Shown: piece by piece, positions 1 to 11,700 of the stretch
Numbering within the stretch: the first letter of the stretch is position 1
Layout of the letters: each line of letters opens with the position of its first letter
NCBI GenBank assembly: GCA_028583605.1
Contig: CM053326.1
Location: 8,874,587 to 8,938,586 of the forward strand
Direction of reading: 5' to 3'
Length of the DNA: 64,000 nt
DNA from: Dastarcus helophoroides
Taxonomy: Eukaryota > Arthropoda > Insecta > Coleoptera > Bothrideridae
Program-made: the position numbers and the translations under genes
The notes under the pieces: generated by a model
What the model was told of the DNA's origin: nothing
Seen by the model: only the letters and a program-made list of their open reading frames with translations
The model's database searches: none

Positions 1-335
1 CCAAAAATTTTTAAAAGAAAAAAAAATTATCAGAGAACGCTGGGGGGAAGATTTGATTATAATTTAACTAATTTTCATGGTTTTTTATTTTCAGATAATT
101 TCCGGCCGAGTTATGGTGAACACCGCAAATTGTTTTTTTCCCAAGACGTTTTGGGGGAAGCTCTGTTACCGGCTTATCATTCAATAATTCTGCATGAAAA
201 AATTACACAACATTGTCAAAAGTATGCTTAATAATGTACAAAAGGTTCGAATGAAATTGCTTAATCCATATTTGAGAAAAAAAAATCGCAAAAAAGTGTT
301 TTTTTTTACGCTGAAACCCTTACCCCGCCCTTAAA
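1..335 (-). repeat. Mutator-like element fragment, non-coding part
   Basis: This stretch is an inverted, clearly homologous copy of 8949-9290. Both contain the distinctive runs around TTTCCGGCCGAGTTATGG and the end motif CTTACCCCGCCCTTAA. At 8949-9290 the segment lies just downstream of a Mutator-like transposase tail, so this is probably the same family in the opposite orientation, cut by the window edge. Homology stops sharply at base 335. I cannot exclude that the two copies are the ends of one large element spanning 1-9290. Confidence 0.5.
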
Positions 336-1494
336 CCAGACATTTTGACATAATTTTTGCTATAATTTTCAATGATTTTTTTCGTAATTACAACTTTCAT
401 AATGGCACCAGTAATTGTCATCACTCTAATAGTCAGCACCAAACATACTTTTGGAGAAGAATAATATTGCTTCTTTATTTTAATTCTGCTTCTTTATTTT
501 ATTTCTTTTACAGCCTCAATCGGTTCCCACATGTATGTTCAAGAATTTCCAATGAAGCTGTTAATAGTGATGCCCATACAATTGCATTGCCAGACAGAAC
601 AGCATATCAGCTTCTTGTCTAAAATATTTTGGCGTGATTGTTAGCAAATTTAGTTAACGTAGATTGAAATAATATTAATTACATTTTAGCGGTTTTTATT
701 GTAATCAATGCAATTTTTTTTACATGAAAATAAAATATGTTTGACAGACTTTGAATTAAAATGTTTTCAGGTTTGTAATTAGTTTTTGTTTATGAAAAAT
801 TCTAGTTGATGACAATTACAGGATACAAAAAACAAAAACAATCCAGTAGTTGTCACAATGTGGCAATTACTATGGAAATCGCTTATCTGGAGCTAGAAAT
901 CCAAAATTAGTTTAGATAACTACTTGCAGCAATTTTACACGCACAGATGCAAGAATTATTGAATTTTATTAAAATTTTCAAAAGTTTTCACCACATGGAT
1001 AATAACTGACACTTAGTAGATCTGTCAGTGCATTTTTGGTGTCAGTACTTGCAAGCAAAACGTACAATGAAAACGCTAAGGAAAAAAATTGTTTTAATAT
1101 ACAGAGAGTTAATTTTGATTGCAACTGAAGCCTGCAAACAATTGATAACATATTCAACGACACATAAAACATATAAAGTATCCATAATGGCACTTAAATG
1201 TGAAAGGGGCAAGTCAAATGGATTAAAAATATTACAAGAAAAGATTTTCTACTGAAAAAAGATTAACTTCATTGACAATTATTCAAATTATAGTGAACTA
1301 AAGACGGCATTGGCAACAAACTAGAAAAAAATAGAGATATTTTTTTTTTAAGTGACATTTCTATTTCACCCATCAACATATGGATTCTTCTTTGGACTGT
1401 TGAGATGTTAGAACAGTTCAAAAAATAAAGCGACGAAAAATTTGATTTATAAAAGATATAAAAAATGTCTAAGGGAAAGACACATAAAATACTG
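336..1494. other. AT-rich intergenic stretch, no gene seen
   Basis: Both strands are broken by stops. The short open frames lack ATG context, domains or repeats. Nothing here is supported as a gene. Confidence 0.5.
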
Positions 1495-2233
1495 TACAGG
1501 GTGAGTCACTAAGCAGGAATCGGTCTTTGGCAGGCGTATCGTTCAAAATATCAAAAAATGTTTGGAATAAAAGTTGTTTGAAATAAAGTTCTTCCACAAC
1601 CTAAAATTATTGCCAAATATAGCGGCTTTCCGGTTGCACCGGAAATGAACACAAGTTTCTTATTTTAAATAGAACACCCTATGTATTTTTACATTTTTGG
1701 ATTCCTTGTTAGAAATGAATATGAATTTATTAAAACGACATAGGCCTTTAGTTAAACCGTTTTTGCGTAATTTAATTTTTTTGGTTAAATTTGACGATTT
1801 CGGAGCTTGACGCCATTAACGATATTTTCCAAACGCAATGACTCAGAGTTGTGTGGCATACGGTTTTGGATTCAGGAAGAAATGGAGTATTTGTTTACGT
1901 TATTGCTGTTAGCAAAATTTTTTAAATTTCTTTACATCCGTCGACTCAATTCTTCAGTTGTTCAAACATGCATAACTTAATTTTTTCAAATGGAACCATC
2001 TATTTTGGATTATTTTATCGGGTGTAAAATTAAATTGATGCAAAATTAAATTCCCTTTTTTTGGTACCAAGTATTGCCACCTTCGTCCAATAATTTCTGA
2101 GAAATTTAGAATTTTGTAAAAATTTTAATTAATTTCGTATTATCGCGTTAGCCCCGGATGTCGCGGTTTTGTTTCGTTTCGTTTGTCTGGCAATAACTGA
2201 CAGTTTATCTTATTGTTGTCGCGAGGTCTTGGT

Positions 2234-3315
2234 ATGAGTACTAAAAGACAAAGTTTTCTCAAGAAGAATTGGTCGATATGGTTTACGCCTTGGGCAGTGC
2301 TGACAGAAATCCATTTCTTGCCTCAAGAATTTATGCCCAACGCTTTGCCGATCGAAGACATCCAAATTCAGCGGCATTCACTAAATTGAGAGAGAGGTTT
2401 GAGCGAATTGGTAGTACGAAAAACGAGAAAAAGGATCGTAGAAAACCAACGACGCATGAAGAAAACCAAGTTTAAGTAGCGGCTGCTGTTGTTCAAGATC
2501 CGCATTTAAGTACCAGAATAATAAGCACGGAATTACAAATAAGTCAAACCTCGGTTTCACGAATCTTGCGTAAAAATAAGTTTCATCCGTATCGTGTCCA
2601 GCTAGTACAGGAACTCAATCAAGCTGATTTCAACAACCGAATGCAGTTTTGTGAGTGAACGTTACGAAAACTATAAGAACAAAATGACTTTTCGGACAAT
2701 GTATTATTAACCGACGAATGTACATTTCATAAGAACGGCTTCGTGGGAAGACACAACTCCCATTACTACCACACTGAAAATCCTCATTGGGTAAGGCCCT
2801 GAGACCATCGGCATAGGTGGTCTCTGAATGTTTGGGGTGGTGTCATAGGAAGATTTGTTGTCGGACCACACTTCTTCAAAGAACATTTGAATGCCAACAA
2901 TTACTTGCATTTTTTGCAAAATCAATTGCCCGAAATGATAGACAATTTGACTCTTGCTGTCGTGCGGCAAATGTGGTTCCAACATGATGGGGCATCGGCA
3001 CATTATGAAAGGGATATAAGGGAGTTCCTCAATACACAATTCCCTAACAAGTGGATAGGAAGCGGAGGTCCAGTGGCATGGCCCGCAAGATCACCGGATT
3101 TAACTAACAATAAGCCAGACTTTTTCTTGTGGGGTCATGTTAAGCAAGTTGTATATCAGGATCCACCAACTACCCGAGAAGACATGATGGACCGGGTTCG
3201 TGTTGCTTTCCAAAATATCAATGAAAACGTCTTGGTGATTGTGAACAATTCTTTGCTACAGAGACTGCGCATTTGCCATCATGAAGTTGGTGGTTATGTT
3301 GAACATTTAATTTAA
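2234..3315 (+). pseudogene. DD41D-type Tc1/mariner transposase, broken
   Basis: This encodes a cut-and-paste transposase of about 350 residues, the usual family length. The likely start is the ATG at 2234; the frame slips by one base before 2269 and then stays in one frame to the stop at 3315. In-frame stops lie at 2473-2475 (TAA), 2656-2658 (TGA) and 2800-2802 (TGA). The N-terminal part has the DNA-binding look of the family (SADRNPFLASRIYAQRF). The catalytic triad is visible as LTDECTFH, QHDGASAH and WPARSPDL...PDFFLWGH. The third Asp sits two residues too far because of a 6-base insertion near 3105. The downstream inverted region repeats its first half. The gene cannot encode an active enzyme. 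Confidence 0.85.
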
Positions 3316-3419
3316 TGTTATTATTACCATTGTTTATGTATTCTTCTTAATATTTGTTGCAACTTACTGTTACCGATTTGATTATTGTTTATTTACTTTC
3401 TTTAATGCTTTACACTGAA

Positions 3420-3900
3420 ATCCAAGGATGATTTTCAGTATCGTGGTGTATCGTTTCGTTCCCACGAAGCGGTTCTTAAAAAATGTTTGTACATTCGTCG
3501 GTAAATAGTACAATGTCCGAAACGGTCAGTTTGTTCCTGCAGATTATGTAACGTCCATTCACACAACTGCATCGATTGTTAGTCAGCTTGATTGAGTTCT
3601 TGCACTAGCTAGGTGTGATACGGATGAAACTTGTTTTTACACAACAATCATGAAACCGATTTTTGGCTTATTTGTAATGTCACACTTATTCTTCTGGTTC
3701 TTAAGTGCGGATATTGGACAGCAGCAGCCACCACTGAAACTTGGTTTTCTTCATGCGCCGTTGGTTTTCTACACTCCTTTTTCTCGTATTATGTACTTCC
3801 AGTTAGCTACAACCTGAAGAATGCCTCTAAATTTGAACATCTCTGATCGACAAACCTTTGGGCATACTTACATGTTACAAACTCCAATAAAATTGTTTAT
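3420..3900 (-). repeat. Inverted second copy of the transposase 5' half
   Basis: Read on the minus strand, this matches the plus-strand transposase between about 2310 and 2790. Shared tracts include the one around TTTCATCCGTATC (2580s against 3620s) and the one around AACCAACG-CGCATGAAGAAA (2447-2466 against 3745-3768). Identity looks roughly 75% by eye, with indels. It lies next to the right TIR, so it is part of the extended inverted arm. Open frames on the plus strand here are antisense shadows. Confidence 0.75.
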
Positions 3901-4742
3901 TTTTTTGAATTTTAATTATTTTAGTTCATAATTAATATTTGGGCCATTGTTTGCCTTACTCTAACAATTGACTTAGTTTTCAAAAAATAATGTTTTTTAA
4001 AAAATGTAAAGTGTAAACGACATCAACCGATTCTTGTTCAAAAAACATTTTCTGTAATTTGCAGGACAAACGAGACGAAACAAAACCGCGACATCCAAGG
4101 CTAACGCGATAATACGAAATTAATTAAAATTTTTACAAAATTCTAAATTTCTTAAAAATTATTAGACGAAGGTGGCAATACCAGGTACCAAAAAAAAAGG
4201 TAATTTAATTTTGCATGCGATAAGATAATCCAAGATAGGTAGTTCTATTTGAAAAAATTAAGTTATGCATGTTTGAACAACTGAAGAATTGAGTCGACGG
4301 ATGTGAAAAAATTTAAGAAATCTTGCGACCAGCAAAGACGTAAACAAATACTCCATTTCTTACTGATTCCAAAACCGTATGCCACACAACTCTATGTCAT
4401 TGCGTTTGAAAAATATCGTTAATGGCGTCAAGCTCCGAAATCGTCAAATTTAACCAAAAAAATTAAATTACGCGAAAACGGTTCAACTAAGGGCCTATAT
4501 TTTCCAAATAAATTCATATTCATTTTTAACAAGAAATTCAAAAATGTAAAAATACATAGAGTGTTCTATTTAAAATAAGAAAGTTGTGTTCATTTCCGGT
4601 ACAACCGGAAGGCCGCCATATTTGGCAATAATTTTAGGTTGTGGAAAACTTCATTTCGAACAACTTTTATTCAAAACATTTTTTGATATTTTGAACGATA
4701 CGCCTACCAAAGACCGATTCCCGCTTAGTGACTCACCCTGTA

Positions 4743-5450
4743 TATAATCACAAGAAGACAGGGACACGTTAATTGATATAAGACGAAGTCACATAATATT
4801 GAACAGATTGTACTAGTTGCAGAAAAATTAAGAATCAATATTAGTTCTAGGTACTAGTGTCCAAAATTCTGCGGATATAAAACAATTGCTACGTCCACAG
4901 ATTACCATGTGAAGCCTCTATTTAGCATAAGAGCCTACTAAAATGCAGCATAAATCCAACAGTCATTATCTTAGCCAAAATAAAATTATATTTTTTAATA
5001 AGAAAATATAAAAGAGAAAACAGCAAGAAAAAGAAGAAAGAGAAAACAAGGAGCTTGAAAAATTAATAGAAAAGACATAGAAACAGAAAAGTAAAACAAA
5101 AATAAATACATATTCTACATATTTGGGTATTTATATGTATCTTCTGAATATTTTTATGTATTTTCAATCAATAAATAAACTTCCATATTGTTTATCTTTT
5201 TTTTCCAAAGTAACTTGACGATTCAAATTTGATGACTATTATTGGTTATTGCAAAACTTGTCAATTACTGCTGAAATGACACCAACAATTACAAATATTT
5301 TCGTTAACAAAAATTTTTGTTTCACAAAAAACGAGTTGACATTTCCATAACAAAGTAATTAATCTTCCTCTTAAAAATTAGTTATATTTAAAAAAATGCA
5401 ACGAGTTTTTTTCGACTATCAGTAAGTTAGAGGTATATCTAATAATGACA
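4743..5450. other. AT-rich intergenic stretch, no gene seen
   Basis: The sequence has strongly purine-biased runs (AAGAGAAAACAAG types around 5010-5100) and no coding frame worth naming. Confidence 0.5.
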
Positions 5451-5453
5451 ATT

Positions 5454-7900
5454 AGGGAGGAATGCCCCAAAATGATCCCCTTCAGACAAAAATCAGCCTA
5501 AAGCGGAACACATAATTTTTAGAGAATTCATATATTCTTTATTACAATATGTATCTATTGTATATTAAAACTAGCATTTAATTTCTATATAAAAAGGTAT
5601 GGTTTTATTTAAATAAATAATATTAAAAAGGTCTACAAAAGGATCATTTTACCCTTAGGGGTCGAGCAAAATGGTCTTCTCTGGTAGGGCAAAATAATCC
5701 TACACGAAAAATTAGTACCTGTTTAAAAACTATACTTTTTCTTTTTGGAATGTAAAATAAAATTAAAGAATATACTACTATATTAATTAAATACTAAAAA
5801 GATAAACGAATAAAAAAATAGTTATATGATTTAACACCACAATTTACGAATTTTACGAATTTTACCTCTTTCGATACAATCATCGCACTTATATAGATCG
5901 CAATAGTCGGCCTCAATACCAACACAGGTACCATGCGCCCAAAGTTTGCAGTCAAAATATTGCACCCATCCTTCTCCTGCGATAGATGTCAGAAATGTTT
6001 CAGAGCAAATAAAACATTGTGCATCCTCGATATTTTCTTCTTCCGATCTTCCGTCGCCTTGATACTTCTTTTTCCTTTTGCGCTGCTTATCGCACGTGAA
6101 ATTTGCCTTCTTCTTTTTTTCTTTCAAAATATTCTTACTTTTTATCTTTGGAGTTTTCTTTTCATCTTGTTTCTTTTGTTCATCCACCAGTTGGTCCTCA
6201 TAAGGACTGCTGGTTAAAATAACTGTTCGTACAGATTTTCTTGCTTTTCATGTGTTTCGTTTTTGTGTCATTTTTGGAAATGGATAAACATCATTGGGTA
6301 AAACCTTAAACCCTAATAAAACATTTGAACTTGAAAAAACCTCCATATTATCAAGATGTGTGACATCGTCAAGAATTGAAGAGGTGGATGGGTTTTCTTT
6401 TTGCTTGTCATTTTCCAATTAAATTAAAACTGATTCTATCTGTTTAAACTGATTTAGGTGTTCTGACTGGGTGATTTGTTCAGGAGGCGTGGACGAAAGT
6501 ATTTCATAATTATAATGATTACTATCTTCTATATTGGACAAATTTTCTGTAATAGCAGATAGAACTTGGTCTGTAACTTCAGCAGCTGCAAAGTCAAAGT
6601 CACAAGATACCTCTGGGTTGTAAGGAACAATACCCGCTTTTCTAAAACAATTAATAGCATTCGTTAGTGCACATGCTTTCATATGTGATATAATGAAAAT
6701 CTTTGAGATTTGAAAAGCAGTGATCGCTCTTTCAGAATTATTAGTCAACCAATTTTCAAGAGCCTGTTTGTGATAGTGGTTAAGTGGATACATAAAACTG
6801 AGATCAAGGGGCTGTAATTTGTGGGTAGTATCAGGGGGGAGACATAAAATGGTTACATAATTAGAACCAGCCTTTTCAATAACATTTAAATTCTTTGTAT
6901 GTGAAAGGTGGCCATCAAGTATTAAAAGGACTGGGTCTTCCAATGTTGGTTTTGCATAATGTAAAAAATAATCAAACCAATCCGTAAAAACTTCAACATT
7001 CATCCATCCTGAATTATTGCATTTAAATACTGTTCCAGGATGGGCTCCCTCTTTCAGCTCTTCTTTCATTCTTTTTTTTGGAGAAAATTAACATCGGTGA
7101 AACAAAAGAGGCGCCGGCTGACATACAAATTACAGTACTACTGGAAATACCTCGTTCAGCGGAGATGATTTCTCTAACCTGTTTTCGTTATCTTTTTGCA
7201 AGAACTTTGCAGCTTTTACTTGGAACAGTACTTATAGATGTCTCATCTACATTAAAAATTCCATGCGGAAAAAAATGTGTCTTCTCTAGCATGTCCTTAA
7301 GCAGCTTAAACAATTTTTCAATTACTGGTCTATTGAAAGCTCGAGCTCGAGCTGTTGATGTTGCCTCAGGTGATCGTAACGCGAGTTCAGGGTGCCGATT
7401 GCGAAAACCAGTTAACCAGTCTTTACCAGCAAGTTTTGTTTCTTTAGAGAATAAATGATCAAACCCATTTCTTTCTGCAAGCTGATATGCCATCGATCTT
7501 ACGTTTTTAGTGGTAAGGCCATACATTCTGACATACTTTACAAGCTCTTTTCCTTGATCTTCGGTAAGCACCTTAGTTTTGCTACCAAGTTTTTTAAATT
7601 GATTGGATGCTAATTTATTTTGCTCCTTACAGCGTCTTTTTAAACTCATTAGCGGTACCTTGAAATTTCTTGCCGCTGTTTTATAAGGTAATCCATTTCT
7701 AACGCCTTCTACAGCTTGGCGCATCTTATCCTTATCTCATGCTTGTCTTGAAGTCTTTCGCTTATATTTTTAAATTATTTTTATATCTGTAAAAATTATC
7801 ATAAAATAAGAAATACATATCTACATTACAAATGTACATGAGAGTAAAATGATCGTGCGATCATTTTGTCCAACCTTATGGGGGATCATATTGCCCACAA
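5454..7900 (-). mobile_element. Pogo/Tigger-like DNA transposon, degenerate
   Basis: The unit is defined by a minus-strand pogo-type transposase pseudogene flanked by non-coding DNA in which a short motif recurs. AAAATGATC, GGATCATTTT or close variants appear near 5475, 5640-5700 and 7847-7890, which looks like subterminal transposase-binding repeats. A plausible left end is a GGGAGGAATG motif after TA at 5453-5454. The right end is not resolved: weak candidates lie near 7890 and near 8140. The boundaries are therefore approximate. Confidence 0.6.
5831..7760 (-). pseudogene. Pogo/CENP-B-like transposase with C-terminal PHD-like finger, broken
   Basis: Read from 7760 down to 5831, about 640 residues in family order. 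A KYKRKTSRQA-like N-terminus leads into a helix-turn-helix (RNGLPYKTAARNFKVPL), a CENP-B-type DNA-binding part, and a DDE/D domain with FNVDETSI, ILDGHLSH and PPDTTHKLQPLD (36 residues between the last two Asp). A lysine-rich linker and a PHD-like zinc finger end it (CFIC, DCKLWAHGTC, YKCDDC). Lesions: an in-frame TGA just upstream of the ATG at 7724, probably from a Trp codon; a frameshift between 7188 and 7069; a TAA at 6419; and a TGA near 6235. The finger has Tyr where the family normally has a Cys (WVQYFDC). Not functional as it stands. Confidence 0.8.
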
Positions 7901-7904
7901 GTAC

Positions 7905-8249
7905 GCATTTGGTTTAAGGTTAAGTTTACTGCATGTCCACCACATCTGGACATATCGCATATAGTATAAATTTTGGCTAAAACACTGTGTTAAGTGATGA
8001 AAGAAAGAATTTGGATACTTACCATACTTAAAATGATACATCCATAGTTCTACTTGACTAACCTTACATCAAAACTTGAAAAAATCCTTTTTGGGTATGG
8101 GTAGGTACCATTTTACCTGTAGGGATCAAGTTTTTCCTCAATATTGCAATTTTAAGCCCAACATTTTGACAATATTGGCTTTTTTGAATTTTTTTTCATT
8201 ATTTCAAATTTAAACACAAAATAGACACAATTAGTTTTTTTTTCATATA
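7905..8249. other. Non-coding stretch between elements
   Basis: No open frame. It may include the unresolved right end of the pogo-like element: GTAGGTACCATTTTACC near 8101 resembles the type of end motif seen on the pogo element at 60.3 kb. Confidence 0.4.
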
Positions 8250-10683
8250 CAGGCTGGACCATAAGTAATGGTACATAGAGCTAGAGTAGATTTTTCGTAT
8301 AAAAAAAATAAAGTGATTTAGCCACATTTACCCTAAACCAAAAGTTGATATTAACAGAGATGCAGTGTGTCAAAGTTGAAAAAAAAATTGTGATTTTTTT
8401 CGCATGACTGATGAACACATTTCACTACAGACAAGAAATTTGGCATAAAAGGGTTTCTTTGGTCAAGAAATTCTAATTTGCTAACAGATTGCCAGTAACT
8501 CGCGCCACCTGCGCTACCTTTTATTATTCTAAAGCATCATAACTTTTTTGTGCCTTCATATAAACTTGTTTTAGATAGATGATTGTATTTACCTACATCT
8601 TCTACGTAAAAAAGGTATACTTTGTAAATGTTGATACAAGCAACCGTTTTCAAGATATTTGCCTTCAAAGTTTGCCGTACGTTTATTTTAAGTTATGTAA
8701 ATGTGAATTTTTCGCCGTAGGTTTCAAAACAAAAGTAATAAAACTGACTATAAAATAGTTTATATCAAATATTACTTTACTGATATTATTATTACACATA
8801 TGTTTTAAATTTCTAAAGCAAATTTAAATAAAATACCAAAACAAAATTTATTTTCAAAAATAAGTATGTGGGATTGTAAACAATTAAAAAATTCGGCTGT
8901 CTTTTATTGAAATTCATCTTCAAATATCTGCTTGGACCACCCAGACTATTAAGGGCGGGGTAAGGGTTTCAGCGTAAAAAAAAACACTTTTTTGCGATTT
9001 TTTTTCTCAAATATGCATTGAGCAATTTCATTCAAACCTTTTGTACATTATTAAGCAAACTTTTGACAATGTTGTGTAATTTTTTTATGCAGAATTATTA
9101 AATCATAAGCTGGTAACAGAGCTTCCCCCAGAACGTCTTGGGAAAAAAATAATTTGCGGTGTTCACCATAACTCGGCCGGAAATTATCTGAAAATAAAAA
9201 ACTATGAAAATTAGTTAAATTATAATCAAATCTTCCTCCCAACGTTCTCTGATAATTTTTTTTTCATTTAAAAATTGTTGGCGGCCATCAAAAGTGTGAA
9301 CTGTTATTTTCTACGAAAAATTCCGCAATTTTGTGGGAGGGAAACACCCTTTATGTAAAAAAAAAAATTTAACTAAACGTTGGGGGGCGGTATTTTATAC
9401 GTCGAAAATATGTACAAAGTTTGAAATGAATCGGTCAAGTAGTTTTTAAATTACAGTGAACACGGACTTTGAAAAAGTAGTTTTGAGAAAAACGCGTCTA
9501 AAGTTTATGAACTAAAAAAGTGAAGAAAAAATATTTTTTTTTCCAACTTACACAGAATCATCGATTTCAGCTCCATACAACAGACTTCCTGCAGCATTGT
9601 CGATGTCTTCAGCCTCTTTTCTCTCAAGTCTTTGTTTTTTTTCTGGCTTCTTTGCTCTGCTGCTCAGCTTGAATCCCAGGCCTGTCAATGCGATTGCTGT
9701 CCGCGAATGTCGCATAATCATGAGCGCTTGGGCCGACGCTGACGTTCATGTCAGACAGAAAAGTTAGGAAAGCACCAGCACCTTCATTAAAAGTGCATGC
9801 AGCTACATAAGATGCAAATTCAACAATTTGTCTGCTGCCAGATAATTTTTTCGGTGCAATTCTCCAAATCATCATCAAATCAGGTGGTTGAAACTTTCGT
9901 TGGCATTTTGAGTACGCACACGGTCGAACGTCTAACGACAAATTGACGCTCGCTTCTTCTTGTAGTGTATAGTATAGCAATGACTAAACTGTATATCTGT
10001 TCGATAGCTGCACTGCTATCCCGACCGCCCGCAGTTGTTAGAGTTATAGCGTTAAAGGCCAGGAGATTAATAAGACAATAACTTCAAGAATATATAAGAA
10101 TATATAATTTTTTGGATTTTCTTTATTGAGATTTTCAAAATTTAGGTAATAATATTATCAGCAAAGTAATATTTGACATAAATAACTTTCAAAACTGTCT
10201 TATAATTACTTTTTTTTCAAGCCTACTTCGAAAATTTAATATCTTGTTAATTTAGAACTAAGGCACGTCAAGCTTTAAAAGCAAATATCTTGCAAACGGT
10301 TGCTCGTATCAACTTTTAGAAAGTACACCTTTTTTACGTAAAATATATGGGGAAATAAAATAATCTATTTAAAATTAATATACGTGAGTGCAGCAGAAAA
10401 GTTACGATGATTTAGAAATTATGCAGGATAGCGCAGGTAGCGCCCCCTATCAGCTATTGGTAATATGTTAGCAAATTAGAATTTGTCGACTTAAGAAACC
10501 CTCTTGTTCCAAATTTCGTGCCTATATTACAATTCATTCCATAGTTATACGGAAAAATCATTTTTTTTTCAATTTTGACATCCTGTCTCTCTGTTAATAT
10601 CAACTTTTAGTATAAGCTAAATGTAGCTACATCACTTACATCTATTCGAAAAATCCACCATTGCTCGGTGTACCATTACCCTG
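8250..10683. mobile_element. Long-TIR element of Tc1/mariner type, interrupted by a Mutator-like fragment
   Basis: Terminal inverted repeats of about 550 bp (8250-8805 against 10150-10683) match imperfectly over their length, for example CTAATTTGCTAACA, ACCTGCGCTA and the stretch around GCAACCGTTTTCAAGATATTTGC. Ends are CAGG...CCTG next to TA on both sides (8248-8249, 10684-10685), which fits Tc1/mariner or a derived MITE. The middle, about 8949 to 10080, is unrelated and carries the tail of a Mutator-like transposase. Without that insert the element would be about 1.3 kb and nearly all inverted repeat, so non-autonomous. Confidence 0.7.
9548..9990 (-). pseudogene. C-terminal fragment of a Mutator-like transposase
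   Basis: The translated minus strand contains QPPDLMMIWR, KKLSGSRQIVEFASYVAA, a CTFNEGAGAFLTFL motif, a DSNRID motif and QSKEARKK. After a frameshift near 9620 come LERKEAEDID and a terminal LLYGAEIDDSV before a TAA at 9548. From memory, this order (hydrophobic ASYVAACTFNEG, then a DxxRI motif, a basic stretch and a short YGxxIDDS tail) is the C-terminal end of insect Mutator-like transposase-domain proteins. Only about the last 140 residues remain, so the catalytic core is missing. The family name is from recall and should be held loosely. The flanking segment 8949-9290 is repeated, inverted, at 1-335. Confidence 0.5.
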
Positions 10684-10784
10684 TATATCAATGCTTCTCC
10701 TTGGTAGTTAGACTTTAAACACCAAATTTCGAGAAATTTTTCTCTGTTAAAAGCCTTAACAAATATATTTTGCTAATTTCGCAG

Positions 10785-11700
10785 TTTATAGGGTTCTGCA
10801 CTTTAAAGAAAAACAATCGGAACCCTTATATTCTCACTTTCGTCTCCGCCTGTCTGTCACAAAGAGGTATTCCTTGAAAACTATATAACGTGGACATTTA
10901 AAATATTTCAGAGGGTTAGATTTCGATGATCTACGCAAATACCGTCAGCCAAGGACTACAAAAAAAAATATTTTATAATAAAATGAGGGGTTAATTTCGT
11001 CTCCAACTAATCAAAATTTAGTTAACATATTGTGTTAGATATCGTTTAAAAAGGCTACCTCTAGGAATCCTTAAATATTTTTTTTTATATTTATTGGCTA
11101 AATCGTCTTAAAAATACAGCTCAAAAAGTGTCAAAATTGACCGCTTCCTTTCCCCTGTTTTCCTAGAAGATTAGGATTTTAATAGATTTAGTAGATATTG
11201 GGCCACCAATTATCGAAAACTGAAGGTTTTTCCGATACCATAATAGTTGTTGAGAAAAGAAAGTATTTTATGAAAAAATAGGTGCTTGCATTTTAAGACA
11301 TTTTGTCCCATATAATAATTTTTTTTTCAAATAAAAATTTAATTTAGCTGAAGGATATAATTTGGACCAAATTTGTCTAACATTATTTCATTTAGATGAA
11401 TATTTTCGACGTTAGCACGCGAATATTTTAGCGCGATCCGAGGCGTTCTCATAAATTGTGTTAGTTATCGACTTATTGCGAATTGTGAATGAATGCCTTT
11501 TAGTTGAGACATTATCAACACAATTATTAGTTCCATAAATATTTGGCTGGAATTATAACACAAGCTAATTTGGACAAAATTTTGAATTCATTTCAAATTT
11601 ATACATAAAGTAAAAATGATTTAATTTGGTCTATTGACTGTTTACTCTAGCAATTGGTACGGAGCCCTAATACTGCGAGCCCGACTCGCTCTTGATTGAA
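10785..11700. repeat. Dispersed insect repeat with GGAACCCT and GAGCCCGACTCG ends
   Basis: The left part reads AGGGTTCTGCACTTTAAAG, then CGGAACCCTTATA and CCTGTCTGTCAC. The right part reads ATTGGTACGGAGCCCTAA, then GCGAGCCCGACTCGCTC. From memory, these motifs mark a very common non-coding interspersed repeat in Lepidoptera and Coleoptera. No open frame lies between them. I do not know which mobilising family it belongs to. Confidence 0.5.

Larger units (their letters stand above)
1497..4740 (+). mobile_element. Tc1/mariner (DD41D-like) element with giant inverted arms
   Basis: The element starts CAGGGTGAGTCACTAAGC and ends with its reverse complement, flanked on both sides by TA (1495-1496 and 4741-4742), the usual Tc1/mariner target duplication. 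The obvious terminal inverted repeats run about 690 bp (1497-2190 against 4065-4740), far longer than the ~30-bp TIRs of classic mariners. Homology continues inward: 3420-3900 is an inverted copy of the 5' half of the element's own transposase gene (about 2260-2790). Each arm is therefore about 1.3 kb around a unique centre of about 0.6 kb. The right arm carries an extra insert of about 150 bp (3880-4030). At 3.2 kb it is far longer than the usual 1.3-2.2 kb. Confidence 0.85.

Noticed and set aside
3631..3846. Open frame of 71 codons
   Set aside because: It is the antisense shadow of the inverted transposase copy at 3420-3900.
9051..9242. Minus-strand frame repeated at 1-230
   Set aside because: It recurs only because the surrounding non-coding repeat recurs. 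There is no domain and no ATG shared by both copies.
1..9290. A single 9.3-kb element bounded by the inverted copies at 1-335 and 8949-9290
   Set aside because: The right copy lies inside the long-TIR element ending at 10683 and continues into a transposase tail, so it is internal sequence. The left edge is cut, so this stays only a weak alternative.
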